DNA of 64,000 bases, taken from positions 25,523,264 through 25,587,263 of the forward strand of contig OX387605.1 in the NCBI GenBank assembly GCA_947568835.1, read 5' to 3'. Below are positions 46,586-58,969 of this stretch, piece by piece. The translations under genes and the position numbers were made by a program. The DNA comes from Protonemura montana. Lineage: Eukaryota; Arthropoda; Insecta; Plecoptera; Nemouridae. Numbering within the stretch: position 1 is the stretch's first letter; each line of letters opens with the position of its first letter. The notes below the pieces were generated by a model. That model worked only from the letters and a program-made list of their open reading frames with translations. It ran no database searches and was not told the origin of the DNA.

Positions 46586-49500
46586 CTAGGGGAGCTTGAT
46601 GATGGGGAAATGGGCGTGTCCAGAGAAGTCGAACTCGGGAGGTGTGGTCGAGTCCTTCTTGTGGCCACCCGCAAGCAATTTGAGCACCACGAAGTTGGTC
46701 TTGCTAACCTTCAGAAGGCTGGCAACCTGTGCAACAAAAAACAGATACATCTGCAACATTCTACGCTCATAAACACTGCAAGAAGTCTAATGAACATAGC
46801 AATAATCAACATAGCAAAAGGTTTAACAAAAACTATTTGAAATGGGTTTTGAATGCTAACTAATACTTGCTTTTGAATACTTGTTAAAACTAGTGCTAAG
46901 AATAAATCAAGTAGACATGAGTCTAAAAACCATCATAGCAAAAGGTTATTGTTAGTAATCACCTGGGTGGGTCCTATGCTCTATCCAGGTTATTTGAGAT
47001 CAGCTGGCTGGATTCTATGCTCCATCCAGTTTATTTGAGATCAGCTGGCTGGATCCTATGCTCTATCCAGGTTATTTGAGATCAGCTGACTGGATCCTAT
47101 GCTCTATCAGGTTATTTGAGATCAGCTGGCTGGATCCTATGCTCTATCCAGGTTATTTGAGATCAGCTGGCTGGATCCTATGCTCTATCCAGGTTACTTG
47201 AGATCAGCTGGCGGGATCCTATGCTCTATCCAGGTTATTTGAGATCAGCTGACTGGATCCTATGCTCTATCCAGGTTATTTGAGATCAGCTGGCTGGATC
47301 CTATGCTCTATCCAGGTTATTTGAGATCAGCTGGCTGGATCCTATGCTCTATCCAGGTTATTTGAGATCAGCTGGCTGGATCCTATGCTCTATCCAGGTT
47401 ATTTGAGATCAGCTGACTGGATCCTATGCTCTATCCAGGTTATTTGAGATCAGCTGGCTGGATCCTATGCTCTATCCAGGTTATTTGAGATCAGCTGGCT
47501 GGATCCTATGCTCTATCCAGGTTATTTGAGATCAGCTGGCTGGATCCTATGCTCTATCCAGGTTATTTGAGATCAGCTGGCTGGATCCTATGCTCTATCC
47601 AGGTTATTTGAGATCAGCTGGCTGGATCCTATGCTCTATCCAGGTTATTTGAGATCAGCTGGCTGGATCCTATGCTCTATCCAAGTTATTTGAGATCAGC
47701 TGAGTTAAGCTCAGCTATTTTTTAACTTTGGTAAGTTTTGTTTCTTCCTCTTTCCCATTATATATTCCAGCCACGGGCTACAGTAGCCATTAAATAAATC
47801 AAGCATGAAATTGATGTTCACCTCAACTAAGAGATGCTGGAGCTCACCTCGTTATCAGGACTGGGTATGGTTTCGAGCAGCGAGCGTGCCTTGTGGAAGT
47901 GCTGGCAGCCGACTAAGTAGTTGCCCAAGCTGGAAGGAGGAGCCAGGCCACGCGGCGCTGTCATCTCTCGGAACTCGACGTATTGAACCGGTGGCGGAGT
48001 CAGCAGCGCCGCAAACGGCGCAAAGCGGTGCTCGTACCTGTGAAGAGGACTCAGGGGTTCAAAGCTTGGTCAACCGTGCTGATATAGTGATACTTATGTG
48101 GCTGATTGCTTGCAAAAAATTGGCAGGTTGCGCTATTCCAAGAAACTCGAAAAGAACTTTTCTCAAATTAATGTGCCAAGAGACTGGATATTTGTTGTCT
48201 TGAAGAACGAAAGAAAGAGGGAGCGCCAACTTGCTGAAGAAGAAAATTGGTGTCGCGTGTTGCACTTGCCGAGGAGTTTTTCGAAAAACAGCACAAAAAC
48301 ATCAGTGACCTTAAAAGCAATAAAAACATCAGTGACCTTAAAAGCAATAAAAACGAGGGAATCCTTAAAACAATGACTAAAGAACTTCCTAATACTCCAT
48401 GGCTTTTATAATGTTGATGAATTTATAAATTTGAAAAATTGTAACTGTATATATTGTGTATATTGTTGGGTCTTATAGTATGTTTAAGGATTAGTTTAAG
48501 TTCTACTCAAATTTTATATTTTACTATTATGAAAATTTCCAAAGCCTGTTATAACATTAAAAATTATGTAAACAACTTGGCATGTATGTATACAATGGAA
48601 AATAAATAAACAAACAAACAAACCATCCCGGACTACCAACCTGACTCTCTCGCTGTCAAACTCAGGGTGCGGCTGCGGCACCTTGCCAGCGATCCGGAAC
48701 CCAACCATGGCTTTGTAAAACCCTCCGCAGATGTTCTGCAACGCCTGGTAGACTGTGATCTCGTGGCCATACGGTCGCGCCTTCTTCTTCTTGCCCTTGG
48801 CGCGCTTGCCGGCACCTCGGCCTCCCTTGGCGCTGCTAGCAGCTTCGGCCAACGCCTCCTGCTCTGCTAGGAAGCTGTCAGCCCGGGACAGTGCAGACAC
48901 CAGCCAGCCGAAGAGGAACTCGTAGAGGTACCTGGGACAATTCAATTCAATTTTTCTTTATTTTGTAAAATACATTTACTCAGGAAGTGAAATAATATAA
49001 TGTATATAGAGTACAAAAAAGGCGATATTCATTGTTTTTTATTGGCAGGACTGGGTCGCTGCCCTGTTGATCTTCCATATAACAGTTGATACAACCAATT
49101 GTCAATCAAATTTAAATAATAATATTAATAATATGATATTGATAGGTCAATGCGGTCAATTGAACAAGTCAGTGGACATTCCGTACAAATATTTCGCACT
49201 GTATTTTGCATTTTGCAACGAAACTTACTAGCTGCGTTTTTTTTAAACAAACAGTTGAAGTGCACGCTGTTCGATATTACGGTTAACTTTGTAAGTTGAA
49301 AATCAGATAATAGGTTTTGCTTCAAACAGATTTGTATTATTTACCAAAATTTGTATACAACTTTTTTTTTATAACTTCGGAAAGAAAAAAAATTAATGCA
49401 CTTTGATACAGAGACGTACTACCCTGCTTTAATGTGCACCTTTTAAGTGCCTTTGATCAGTAAAATGTGAACAGGGTGCCAAGAGGCTGGAAATTGATTG

Positions 49501-52500
49501 TGGTGACGAAGGAAAGAGAGAGGAATCACAACTTACCGGAGAAGAAAATTGGCGTTGTGGCCGGAAATCGATAGATGTCCCGAGAAATTATACGTTTCCA
49601 CCTGTTGCCTTTGTCACTGCTAGAGACGTTATCAAACTTTAAGTTCTCCCAAATCTTGCTGTGACCTTTATGATGGTTTTTAGACTCATGTCTACTTGAT
49701 TTATCCTTACCTAAATACTAAATAAGGGCTACTAAATTTAGTAGCCCTTTACTTAGCATTCAAAACCCAGTTCAAATAGTTTTTCTTTAAGCTGTGACCT
49801 TGCTGTTAAGTGCAGGCAAGTTTTGATATGGTTTCCCCCGACTCTAATTCCCCCGACTCTAATTCCCCGTGGTTACCCACCAGAAGACGTAGTGGTACTC
49901 GTGGCAGCTGTAAAGCTCCAGCTCGAAGCCAGCCAGGAGGTACATGACCATGACGCGCAGGGTGTGGTACAAGATCCAAGTCCCGAAGCAGGCGAGGTGC
50001 GGTCGAGGAACGTCAGACTTCAGAGACAAGTCGTGCAGGAACGCGTCCACACGTTCCGCCTCGTCCTGCAGAACAGCGATAAAGTCGAGTGAGTTTGGTA
50101 GAATTCTCACACACAATGAATGAAGGTTTTGTCTACACAAAACCTGGCCAGAGCTATGGCAAGTTTTGGAGAGGCTTTTGAGCGGTTGGTCAAGGCATTG
50201 ATGCTTGGATCACAGTTATAATAGGGAAATCTCTTTAAATTTTTTTTTTGTGAGAAAATAATGAACACGTATTTTTTTATTTTCTTCTAAATCCAATTTT
50301 GAATAAAATATCTCTGTTTAAAATGTTTACGTTTGAATCTCGTACGAAAATGAGGGTCGCCATTTTTTATGACGTGAAGTGATATCTGACTTCAAACAAC
50401 GTCAAGAAACAGAAGCGAACGCGAAGGAGACCCAAAATGACGTCAGAACACTATTTCTGACGTCACGGCCCGTTTTAATCCCGCCACGAGAATTCATATT
50501 TTAGCCATTCTTAAAACAAATAGAAATAGAAAAGTTATGATCGGATTATAAAAAGAAAAAATGCGTTAGATTTTATTTTAAACGCGTATTTGAACACAAT
50601 GATAATAATTAAATAATAATCTTAAGGAGATTTCCCTATCCTCGACATGTTACGAAACGTCGGGAATTTTAGTTGTCCTTTACTTAGCATTCAAAACCCA
50701 TTTCAATTAGTTTTTGTTAATTCTCGACGCATTCCGTACGACACCAGTCCATGTCCTGAGACTCAAATTCAAAGCGAGGTCTTCAGATTGCAAGAAGACA
50801 CGGCACGAAAATGAAAATCTAAATAGTAAAAGATTTTAAACCCAACATTGTTTCAGGATGTAGGCAAATTTTAACTGAATGTAATGTTTATGGAGAGTGT
50901 GGTTTTTAATGCAAAATGTCACTGTCTTATTTTTAGTAATTTTAAAGGAAAATTACAAATTTCAAACCCTGTTTTAATCATTTGTGTAAAAAACATCATG
51001 GCAAGTGTTTAAATACTAAGGAAAAATAAAGAACAAAGATAAAATCAAATCATAGTGACCGGCAATGATTAAATGTAGACTGACGTCTATGTGGATTTTG
51101 GCTTGCTGGATCAACTCTTATATTAACAATGCAGAAAGTCAGGTAATGTACTGAGACACCTGACAATCTATGATCTTGGAACAATGAAACTTCCAACTGG
51201 GACAGGTTACTGCCAGTTAATCATATTAGCACAATCTCAAGCTAGCCTCAGCCTGAGAAGAGTCCGAGCCAGTCTGAGGTGCCTTACAAGGCAGCTGCAG
51301 GTCACCCGACCTGGACCTATGTAGCCCAAATGATCTCCAAGCCTGCATTTATTGGTGAAAATGACCACCCTCTGAAAATGTACCACCCTGGGTACAATAG
51401 TGACATGGGCCATCAAGCCTTCTTGTACCTCCCTAGGTACAATAGCGACATGGGCCATCAAGCCTTCTTGTACCTCCCTAGGTACAATAGCGACATGGGC
51501 CATCAAGCCTTCTTGTACCTCCCTAGGTACAATAGCGACATGGGCCATCAAGCCTTCTTGTCCCTCCCTAGGTATAATAGCAATATGGGCCAACAAGCCT
51601 TCTTGTACCTCCCTAGGTACAATAGCAACATGGGTCATCAAGCCTTCTTGTACCTCCCTAGATACAATAGCGACATGGGGCATCAAGCCTTCTTGTACCT
51701 CCCTAGGTACAATAGCGATATGGGCCATCAAGCCTTCTTGTACCTCCCTAGGTAAAATAGTGACATGGGCCATCAAGCCTTCTTGTACCTCCCTAGGTAC
51801 AATAGCGACATGGGCCATCAAGCCTTCTTGTACCTCCCTAGGTACAATAGCGACATGGGCCATCAAGCCTTCTTGTACCTCCCTAGATACAATAGTGACA
51901 TGGGCCATCAAGCCTTCTTGTACCTCCCTAAGTACAGTAGCGACATGGGCCCTCAAGCCTTCTTGTACCTCCTTAGGTACAATAGCGACATGGGCCATCA
52001 AGCCTTCTTGTACCTCCCTAGGTACAATAGCGACATGGGCCATCAAGCCTTCTTGTACCTTCCTAGGTACAATAGCAACATGGGCCATCAAGCCTTCTTG
52101 TACCTCCCTAGGTACAATAGCGACCTGGGCCATCAAGCCTTCTTGTACCTCCCTAGGTATAATAGTGACATGGGCCATCAAGCCTTCTTGTACCTCCCTA
52201 GGTATAATAGCGACATGGGCCATCAAGCCTTCTTGTACCTCCCTAGGTACAATAGTGACATGGGCCATCAAGCCTTCTTGTACCTCCTTAGGTATAATAG
52301 CGACATGGGCCATCAAGCCTTCTTGTACCTCCCTAGGTATAATAGCGACATGGGCCCTCAAGCCTTCTTGTACCTCCTTAGGTACAATAGCGACATGGGC
52401 CATCAAGCCTTCTTGTACCTTCCTAGGTACAATAGCAACACGGGCCATCAAGCCTTCTTGTACCTCCCTAGGTACAATAGTGACATGGGCCATCAAGCCT

Positions 52501-55500
52501 TCTTGTACCTCCCTAGGTACAATAGTGACATGGGCCATCAAGCCTTCTTGTACCTCCCTAGGTACAATAGCGACATGGGCCATCAAGCCTTCTTGTACCT
52601 CCCTGGGTACAATAGCGAAATAGGCCATCAAGCCTTCTTGTACCTCCCTAGGTACAATAGTGACATGGGCCATCAAGCCTTCTTGTACCTCCCTAGGTAC
52701 AATAGCGACATGGGCCATCAAGCCTTCTTGTACCTTCCTAGGTACAATAGTGACATGGGCCATCAAGCCTTCTTGTACCTCCCTGGGTACAATAGCGACA
52801 TGGGCCATCAAGCCTTCTTGAACCTCCCTGGGTACAATAGCGACATGGGCCATCAAGCCTTCTTGTACCTCCCTAGGTACAATAGCGACATGGGCCATCA
52901 AGCCTTCTTGTACCTCCCTGGGTACAATAGCGACATGGGCCATCAAGCCTTCTTGGCCCGATCAATTAGACTGTGGAATGCGCTGCCCCATGATATAATG
53001 ACTACATTTCCAAAAAACATGAAATACCACTGTAAATTTATAAACTAACAACAAAATTCTATGTAATTATATTGTAAATTCTATAAACACAATTGTAATT
53101 ATATTAGCCTCAGGTAACTGTAGTAATACCAAAGCTATTAATAAACAAATAAATAAATAAATAAAAATATATACATTCTACTTTCTACTCTGAAGTTTTA
53201 GACCCGCTCTAAAATACGCTACGTAAAATACAGACCTGCAGCGCGGCAAAGTCGTCCAGCAGCTGAGCCAGCTTGTCGCGTTGGCGCGCGCGGTTGTGCC
53301 CGCAAGCGTGCACCAGCGCGCCAAACGGCCTGGCGCAGTGCGCCAAGAACGAGTCTACGTACTCGCGGGCCTGGCGGAGAAACCACATATGTCAAGCGCT
53401 AGCTGTGCGTATCTATTTATCGTTTATTTATCGATAACGGAGGCAAGTCCACGAGTGGGAAACAATAGCAACGTGAACAAATAAAAACATTATTTACAAA
53501 CTTAAACTTAAATTCAGAGGTAACACGAGATAATGCAGTTGGTAAATGATACATTCACAAGTTTTCATGATCAGCTGTTTGATCTTGGAGTTTAAGTTGG
53601 GTTATGTAAGTCATGAAGGAGTCTGAAAGGATGTCGATGTCAGCGCAGGTTTTTGTAATTCTATTGTAGGCAGTCATTAGTCTTTTGATGCATCCGTGCT
53701 TGTGGATATCAATCCTACTCTTTGGCGGCCTGAAAGGATGGTAATTGCAAGTTTGCCTGGATGGTATTGTGAAGCAGATTTTAGATAGCAGTCTTGGGAT
53801 GTCGATATTGTTGTCGAGAAGTTTGTGAAGAAATATGAGGTCGGTCAGCTTCCTACGCTGTGAGAGAGTTGCTAGGTTAAGTTTGCTGCACCTCTGTGAG
53901 TAGTCGAAGAAGTGATGGTCTATGATGGACATGAATTGGTTAGAAATATATTTTAGAGGAACTCTTTTGTATGGATATCATCTACACTAGAATTCACTGG
54001 AAGATCGAGTGGTCTGTTACATCCTTGACTCAGCAGCTAAGCTCTAAATTTTTGTATTATTAGGAACAATCACCCCTCAAAAATTGGTGCCCAAATGGGG
54101 AATCAAACCCCGATCACCACCATTCAAGTCCCCACCTAGGCACCAAGTTTTGAGAGGTTATTAGTGTTCCTAATAAAAAAATACTTTGTGCATTGCAAGC
54201 GTAAGCAATTTCAATCAGATTTCTCAGCTGTAAGGTTGTTACCGCACCTGTGGATTGTTGAGCAGGGTAGACTTGGCGGCGAGCGCCGGAGGACAGATGA
54301 AAGTACGAGCAGCGTCACGCAGGACGTCTACGACTCCAAGCGAGCCGAAGACGCGACTGCTCTGCGGGAGGTACAGCAACTGCAGGGCCGAACGTGACAG
54401 GATGCACGGGCCCTGGCGGCTGAAGTCGATGAAGAAATCCTGCAGAGCCGGGCATGAAAAATATACTTCTATTATTTTCTGATGCTTAAGAAAGTTGTAG
54501 TGGCTTCTTATAATAATTATTATATAATAGCATTCAATAATTATAATATAGCGTCACTAGAATCAGATTGACTGTGAGTATTCACAGCCTCTTGGTTCTA
54601 CTCCTTGGAGAACTGTCATTCTGATCAAATACACTAAAATCGTCTCAAAAAGCCAGTGTCCAAGTAGCTCAATTGGTTAGAGCAACACCCGCGACAGGTG
54701 GAGATCGGGGTTCGAGTGCCCAATTGGGCATCAATTTTTGAGACGATTATAGTGTTCATAATTATAAAATACTCCGCGCATTGCAAGCGTTTGCAATTTA
54801 AATAATATTTCATCTAATCGCACCATTTGGTTGCATAGTTTGACTGAACCAGGGTCATGCCGTGGATGAATCATCCCAGTGAGCTGACTAACCAGTGCAT
54901 TGTGGAACGAGGTGTAGCTGGTGATCTTGCAGACGAGTTTGAGCCGCACGATGAGCTCCTCGAAGTAGTCGAGGGCGTCCGAGCGCGACTTGATCTTGGT
55001 GTAGCGGGGAAACGTTGGTGGCAGCAGACGTTGGTTGACTAGGGGGTCGAAACCCATCATAGTGTGGTGGTCGGCTGCAGAATCAGAGCAAGACTACATA
55101 AGCAAGACACATAAGATTAGCAAAACAATCTAGCAGTGTTGGGGAAAAACAAAGACACTTGAATCAATCAGCTTGTGCAGAACACGGAAATGAGTTTCAA
55201 CACCAGATTCAAATAGACACTGTAAGGATTTTATGTCGAGATGATAGGAAATTCACTAGAAAAGTCAGAGAAGCAATAGAAATTAAAAAACAACCCAATA
55301 ACTTCAATAGAGATGATAGTTTTCAACTAGATAGAGCTTGGGGAACAATTTTACAACAGAAAAATATAATAGAGAATATCAGTGAGGAGACAGAAGAAAT
55401 CAACACAAAGAATCCAGAAGAAAATATTTGGATAGGTAGATTAAGAACTAAACGTAATGAATAAGGAAATTTTGATTGTATCACATAACGTTAGGACAAC

Positions 55501-58500
55501 CTCGAAAAATTGGCGTTTTTTCCATACACATAATTAGTTAGTTAAAAAACGCCAATGTGTTCGAGTTCTTATTTCAGAAAATACATAATACAATAGTTTT
55601 TGAGTTATTGACCCTGATTATTTTGTTTAGATGCATTTAGGAAGCTCGAACTAGGTAATTGTTATAATTTTATGTGGTTCTTTTGTTATCGGAAAATTGT
55701 CAGGACTGCTCAAACCTCTGAAGAAGTAACTAGTATATGTTGCGAAACGTCGGGAAATTTAGTAGCCCTTTACTTAGCATTTTAATTTATGTTGTTATTG
55801 GAGAATACCTGTCCAGATTTCATTTTGATTGGAATTATTGACAAAAACAGCAATTTGGCAATAAAGATTGGAAACAAAATTCAGTGGGCTTGGTTTTTAT
55901 TTTGTTCTGTTTTGAATTTTGTTTTCTGACTTTCGATTTGCTGAAAAACTGAACAGGACTGAATACGTTAATAAATATTTAAGAAATACTAAAATTTTAT
56001 AAAAACGATATCAGCCATTTAAGCCTGTAGATCGTTAGAAAATACATAAAGTCAGCGAAAAGTATAACTAAGTTTGTACTGTTCTGTGCTCGTGAGATTG
56101 AATCATCCACTCCAATTAACAACGACCAAGAAACCTATCGCTAGTCACAATAGTCGCTAGTCTTATGTGGTTCAAATCTCTTACACTGACATCTCTTTAC
56201 ATTCAATCACATTTATAAGACAAGAAACAAACAAACAACGGCATTACCGTCAGCTTCACCGTGCGCGCCCCGCACAGCAGTTTTCTGCATGACCACCAGG
56301 AGGTCTGCGCTGGCAGTCAGCAGGCGCTGGCAGTCAGCTGCGCCGGGGGGTTCCCTGCGCGCCAGCGCAGCCAGCGCACCGTGTAGCAGTCGAGTGAACT
56401 TGACTCGAGCGTGCACCGCAAGCAGGTCCTCGTGCTGGCAAGATACAGGGTTAACAACAAAACATATACGGCGGACACTGTGGCACAGGTCTAAAGGTGT
56501 TGCTGATTGAGTGGATGATGATGATGATTAACCTAAGGGAGGAGGGAAAACCCTGTCGAGAGGCAAGGCGAGTTAAGTTGCTGTACTAACTTTCAACCCT
56601 CCAACCTCTCTCCCGAACAGAACTGGTCATGTGTATGTGGTCACCCATTTAATATCTGAACGAGCACAGGGTTGCTTAACTTTCATCCCTCCAACCTCTC
56701 TCCCGAACAGAACTGGTCATGTGTATGGTGGTCACCCATCCAATACCTGACCCAGCGCAGTGTTGCTTAGCTTTCATTCCTCCAACCTCTCTCCCAAACA
56801 GAACTGGTCATTTGTATGATGGTCACCCATCTAATATCTGAACCAGCACAGTGTTGCTTAACTTTCATCCCTCCAACCTCTCTCCCGAACAGAACTGGTC
56901 ATGTGTATGATGGTCACCCATCTAATATCTGAACCAGCACAGTGTTGCTTAATATTCATCCCTCCAATCAATACTAAATATTATTGAGGATTATATATCT
57001 TTGTCTCTGACTTGATCGTAAAAATTCTGCTTTATGCTGCATCCAGGCATTGCTGGTCACCGTACTTTAGTAGCATTCCCTCTAATTATAAACCGATTTG
57101 CTGTTTTCTGGTAATCAAACAACCGCTTCTATTTCTAGCTGATTCCGAAATTGTAGCTGCAAAATGTAATGACACCTAGAGCACGGATACAAGGTGACCT
57201 GACAGCAATGTTTGCCAGCCCAAATGCATTATTCACAAAAGTCTGGGACATATCGCACCTCTGCAGGGTCAATGGGCGAGGCACGTGCCCTTCTATGCAG
57301 CTCTTCCTCGGCTTCCTTCAGCATTCCCATGGCTCGCACATCCGTTACATCAGGGGTCAGTCGGTAGCCGTAGACCATCGGCTGGAAGTCTTCTTCTTCA
57401 AACACCAGGGCCCTGAGTCAGCCAACCAGGACAAAGACAAGTGGTCAAGAGCATTTTCAGGTGGATTAAATCCTATGTATAGTAGCTTCTACTTAATAAG
57501 CTAAGGACAGAAGGAGTGTTGCAACCATAAGGTAGAAGTCAAAACACGTAAGAATGTCATGGATTAGCCAAGGAGAAGAACTTTGACATGAAATACATCA
57601 GAGCAATCTCCGTTAATAATGTATCGAGAGTGAGACTTTCATGTCTTGCACTGTTCTTGCCTAGTTATTACTATGGGTGACTGCTTATACATTTAATTAA
57701 TTGAGTAGGCAATATTAATGTTTTCTTTTTGTCAAATTGCACTGAATTCACCAACTGAGAGTTTTGATTCTGTAAGCCTCTAGAAGGAAGGCTGAGCTTT
57801 TGTGCTTCCCTCAATAATCTTACCTATTTACAAAGTCTTTGATGAGATCGACAATCTTGAAGACTGCAATGCTAAATGCCTTGACTACACGGTCTTCAAT
57901 CATGTGGGGCTTGTGCAGGTAGAGATTCGTAAACACTGTCTGTGCCAACGAATGGCCTTCTAGCCACGACACTAGACATGACAGAGTTGAATCGATGATA
58001 CCGATCTGCTCTGATGCACTGATATCTTTCAGCTTCAGTGAGCCCGTTGCTACTGCCTGGCAAGTAAACACAGTTAGACAAGATCGGCACACACAGAACG
58101 GTAGAATTCTTTAGAAGATGGTGTTCTACCAACCTGGTCAAAGCTCAGAGCAGTTTTGCTACCACGGTTACACAGCATCCCTGCATCCATTTTAGGGTCC
58201 ATCATTTCGATGGCCGACATTGCCTCGAAAAGACCGAATAGATCGTCATGGAGAAGCTCTCCCATCTCCAGACCTAGCGAGTAAATGAAAAGGAAGGAAG
58301 GTCTAGTTTAATGGTTGGGTATCCAGCCAAGACAAGGCCAGGAAAATGTAATAGGAAATCCACGTACCTTTTACGGCATTATTGAAATCGTTTGTGATGT
58401 CCACCCAGTTGTAGGTGACATGAGGTTGGTTTGCCATGACGTCCAATTCTCCACTGTATTGCCTTTAAATTGCAATAACACCAATTTATTGTGAAAATGT

Positions 58501-58825
58501 GATAAATATTCAGGAAATTTGAAAGGATGCGATTCGTAGAAATTATAGGAAGGCTAGGAAATGGCTCTGGAACTGGGAGTCCTTTTTCAGTAGGCGACGA
58601 TATTTTAGTCTGATGAAAAATTTGAACTAAAGAGAGGTTAGAACAGAGGTCTATACACCTCTAAACTAAATCAAACAGGTGTTAATCTAACACGTATCAA
58701 AAAGAGCTTTCCTCAAACGCATTATTAGATGTTTCATTGACAATTCCACATGCAACGCTTGCTTACAGTTCTTTTTGTGGTTCCACAGCAAATTTTGTTT
58801 CATCGTTTTCTGTGACAGCAGCCAT
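46586..58825 (-). CDS. NAA35: NAA35, auxiliary subunit of the NatC N-terminal acetyltransferase
   Basis: Thirteen exons: 58825-58767, 58453-58368, 58273-58134, 58056-57824, 57412-57259, 56434-56248, 55074-54893, 54439-54248, 53370-53236, 50065-49881, 48931-48641, 48037-47848, 46726-46586. All junctions agree in phase and give 724 residues, the family's usual length. Recognisable blocks: [34 protein letters not shown] then [76 protein letters not shown], a Lys-rich stretch ([13 protein letters not shown]) and [12 protein letters not shown] near the end. NAA35 (Mak10) scaffolds NatC on the ribosome with NAA30 and NAA38, acetylating nascent chains that start with Met plus a bulky hydrophobic residue. 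Introns are loaded with minisatellites and element remnants, but no exon is damaged. Confidence 0.97.
46813..46935. repeat. Penelope-like terminal-repeat fragments, inverted pair
   Basis: AACAAAAACTATTTGAAATG (minus module) followed by ACTTGTTAAAACTAGTGCTAAG and GTAGACATGAGTCTAAAAACC (plus module). Last NAA35 intron. Confidence 0.65.
46965..47698 (-). repeat. 41-bp minisatellite, about 18 copies, in NAA35 intron 12
   Basis: Monomer built on GGTTATTTGAGATCAGCTGG and CTGGATCCTATGCTCTATCC. The complementary array occurs at 63663-64000. Relative to each gene's transcription the two arrays have the same orientation. Confidence 0.95.
49672..49796. repeat. Penelope-like terminal-repeat fragment
   Basis: GTTTTTAGACTCATGTCTAC (minus module) followed by TTAGTAGCCCTTTACTTAGC and ATTCAAAACCCAGTTCAAATAG (plus module). 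NAA35 intron 10. A further partial copy is at 50640-50725 (GTTACGAAACGTCGGG onward). Confidence 0.7.
50640..50725 (+). repeat. Penelope-like terminal-repeat fragment
   Basis: Contains GTTACGAAACGTCGGGAATT and TTTACTTAGCATTCAAAACC, the conserved core of the dispersed module; the left half is missing. Confidence 0.65.
51391..52955. repeat. 60-bp minisatellite, about 26 copies
   Basis: Monomer CTTGTACCTCCCTAGGTACA followed by ATAGCGACATGGGCCATCAAGCCTT. The period is exactly 20 codons, so frames of 400-570 residues stay open on both strands; these are periodic artefacts. It lies in NAA35 intron 9 and runs straight into a LINE ORF2 C-terminal remnant at 52950. Confidence 0.95.
52950..53165 (+). 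mobile_element. 3' remnant of a LINE with (AAAT)n tail
   Basis: After the last 60-bp unit the frame reads [14 protein letters not shown] and ends at a stop at 53048; a WN-LP-I motif of this type is typical of LINE ORF2 ends. The sequence closes in AATAAATAAATAAATAAA at about 53140-53165. Confidence 0.65.
53555..53932 (-). mobile_element. LINE ORF2 C-terminal fragment
   Basis: A 125-residue minus-strand frame with [49 protein letters not shown], the characteristic order of a LINE ORF2 C-terminus. No reverse transcriptase precedes it. NAA35 intron 8. Confidence 0.75.
54035..54235. mobile_element. Palindromic tRNA-derived SINE-like element
   Basis: Contains a minus-strand B-box (complement GGTTTGATTCCCC) facing a plus-strand B-box (ATTCAAGTCCC), with outer arms AGGAACAATCACCCCTCAAAA and TTTTGAGAGGTTATTAGTGTTCCTA, and ends with GCATTGCAAGCGTAAGCAATT. 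NAA35 intron 8. Confidence 0.6.
54555..54825 (+). mobile_element. tRNA-derived SINE with inverted flanks
   Basis: 54665-54725 has A-box TAGCTCAATTGG and B-box GGTTCGAGTGCC in tRNA spacing. It is flanked by inverted arms CACTAAAATCGTCTCAAAAA and TTTTTGAGACGATTATAGTG and followed by a 3' module CGCGCATTGCAAGCGTTTGC. The leader 54551-54615 recurs at 61760-61820 and the 3' module at 60133-60165. NAA35 intron 7. Confidence 0.75.
55159..55785 (+). mobile_element. Penelope-like element remnant with hammerhead-like motif
   Basis: The frame 55159-55464 contains [20 protein letters not shown], then FQLDRAW, which resembles the C-terminus of Penelope-like proteins after the GIY-YIG endonuclease. About 250 bp later, 55717-55757 reads CTGAAGAAGTAAC, loop, GTTGCGAAACGTCGGG, matching the dispersed terminal-repeat module. 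ORF end followed by that module is the expected layout of such an element. NAA35 intron 6. Confidence 0.6.
56495..56990 (+). repeat. Dispersed repeat with four 91-bp units
   Basis: Starts with a shortened GAGTGGATGATGATG/CCTAAGGGAGGAGGG leader and continues with four units starting AACTTTCATCCCTCCAACC. Same family as 7500-7970, which has two units. NAA35 intron 5. Confidence 0.88.
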
Positions 58826-58886
58826 ATTTAAAGTTTGTCGATCAAGCAGCTGATTCAATTACCACCAACAAGCGGCATACTCAGGT

Positions 58887-58900
58887 CCAATATGGCGGAT
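58887..58900 (-). promoter_or_regulatory. YY1-like site upstream of NAA35
   Basis: On the minus strand CGCCATATTGG matches the YY1 consensus (GCCATNTT) about 65 nt upstream of the NAA35 start codon, a usual place in TATA-less housekeeping promoters. Confidence 0.35.
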
Positions 58901-58969
58901 ATATTAGTACCCGTAAGGAGAGTACAGCTAATGCTGCCAAAATTTAAATTTCTTACATCAATATTCTAA

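Noticed and set aside
51237-52946. 569-residue minus-strand frame and 400-residue plus-strand frames
   Set aside because: The 60-bp period is divisible by three, so frames remain open on both strands; this region is intronic in NAA35.
54665-54730. Functional tRNA gene
   Set aside because: A and B boxes are present but the acceptor stem does not close and the flanks match other SINE-like copies.
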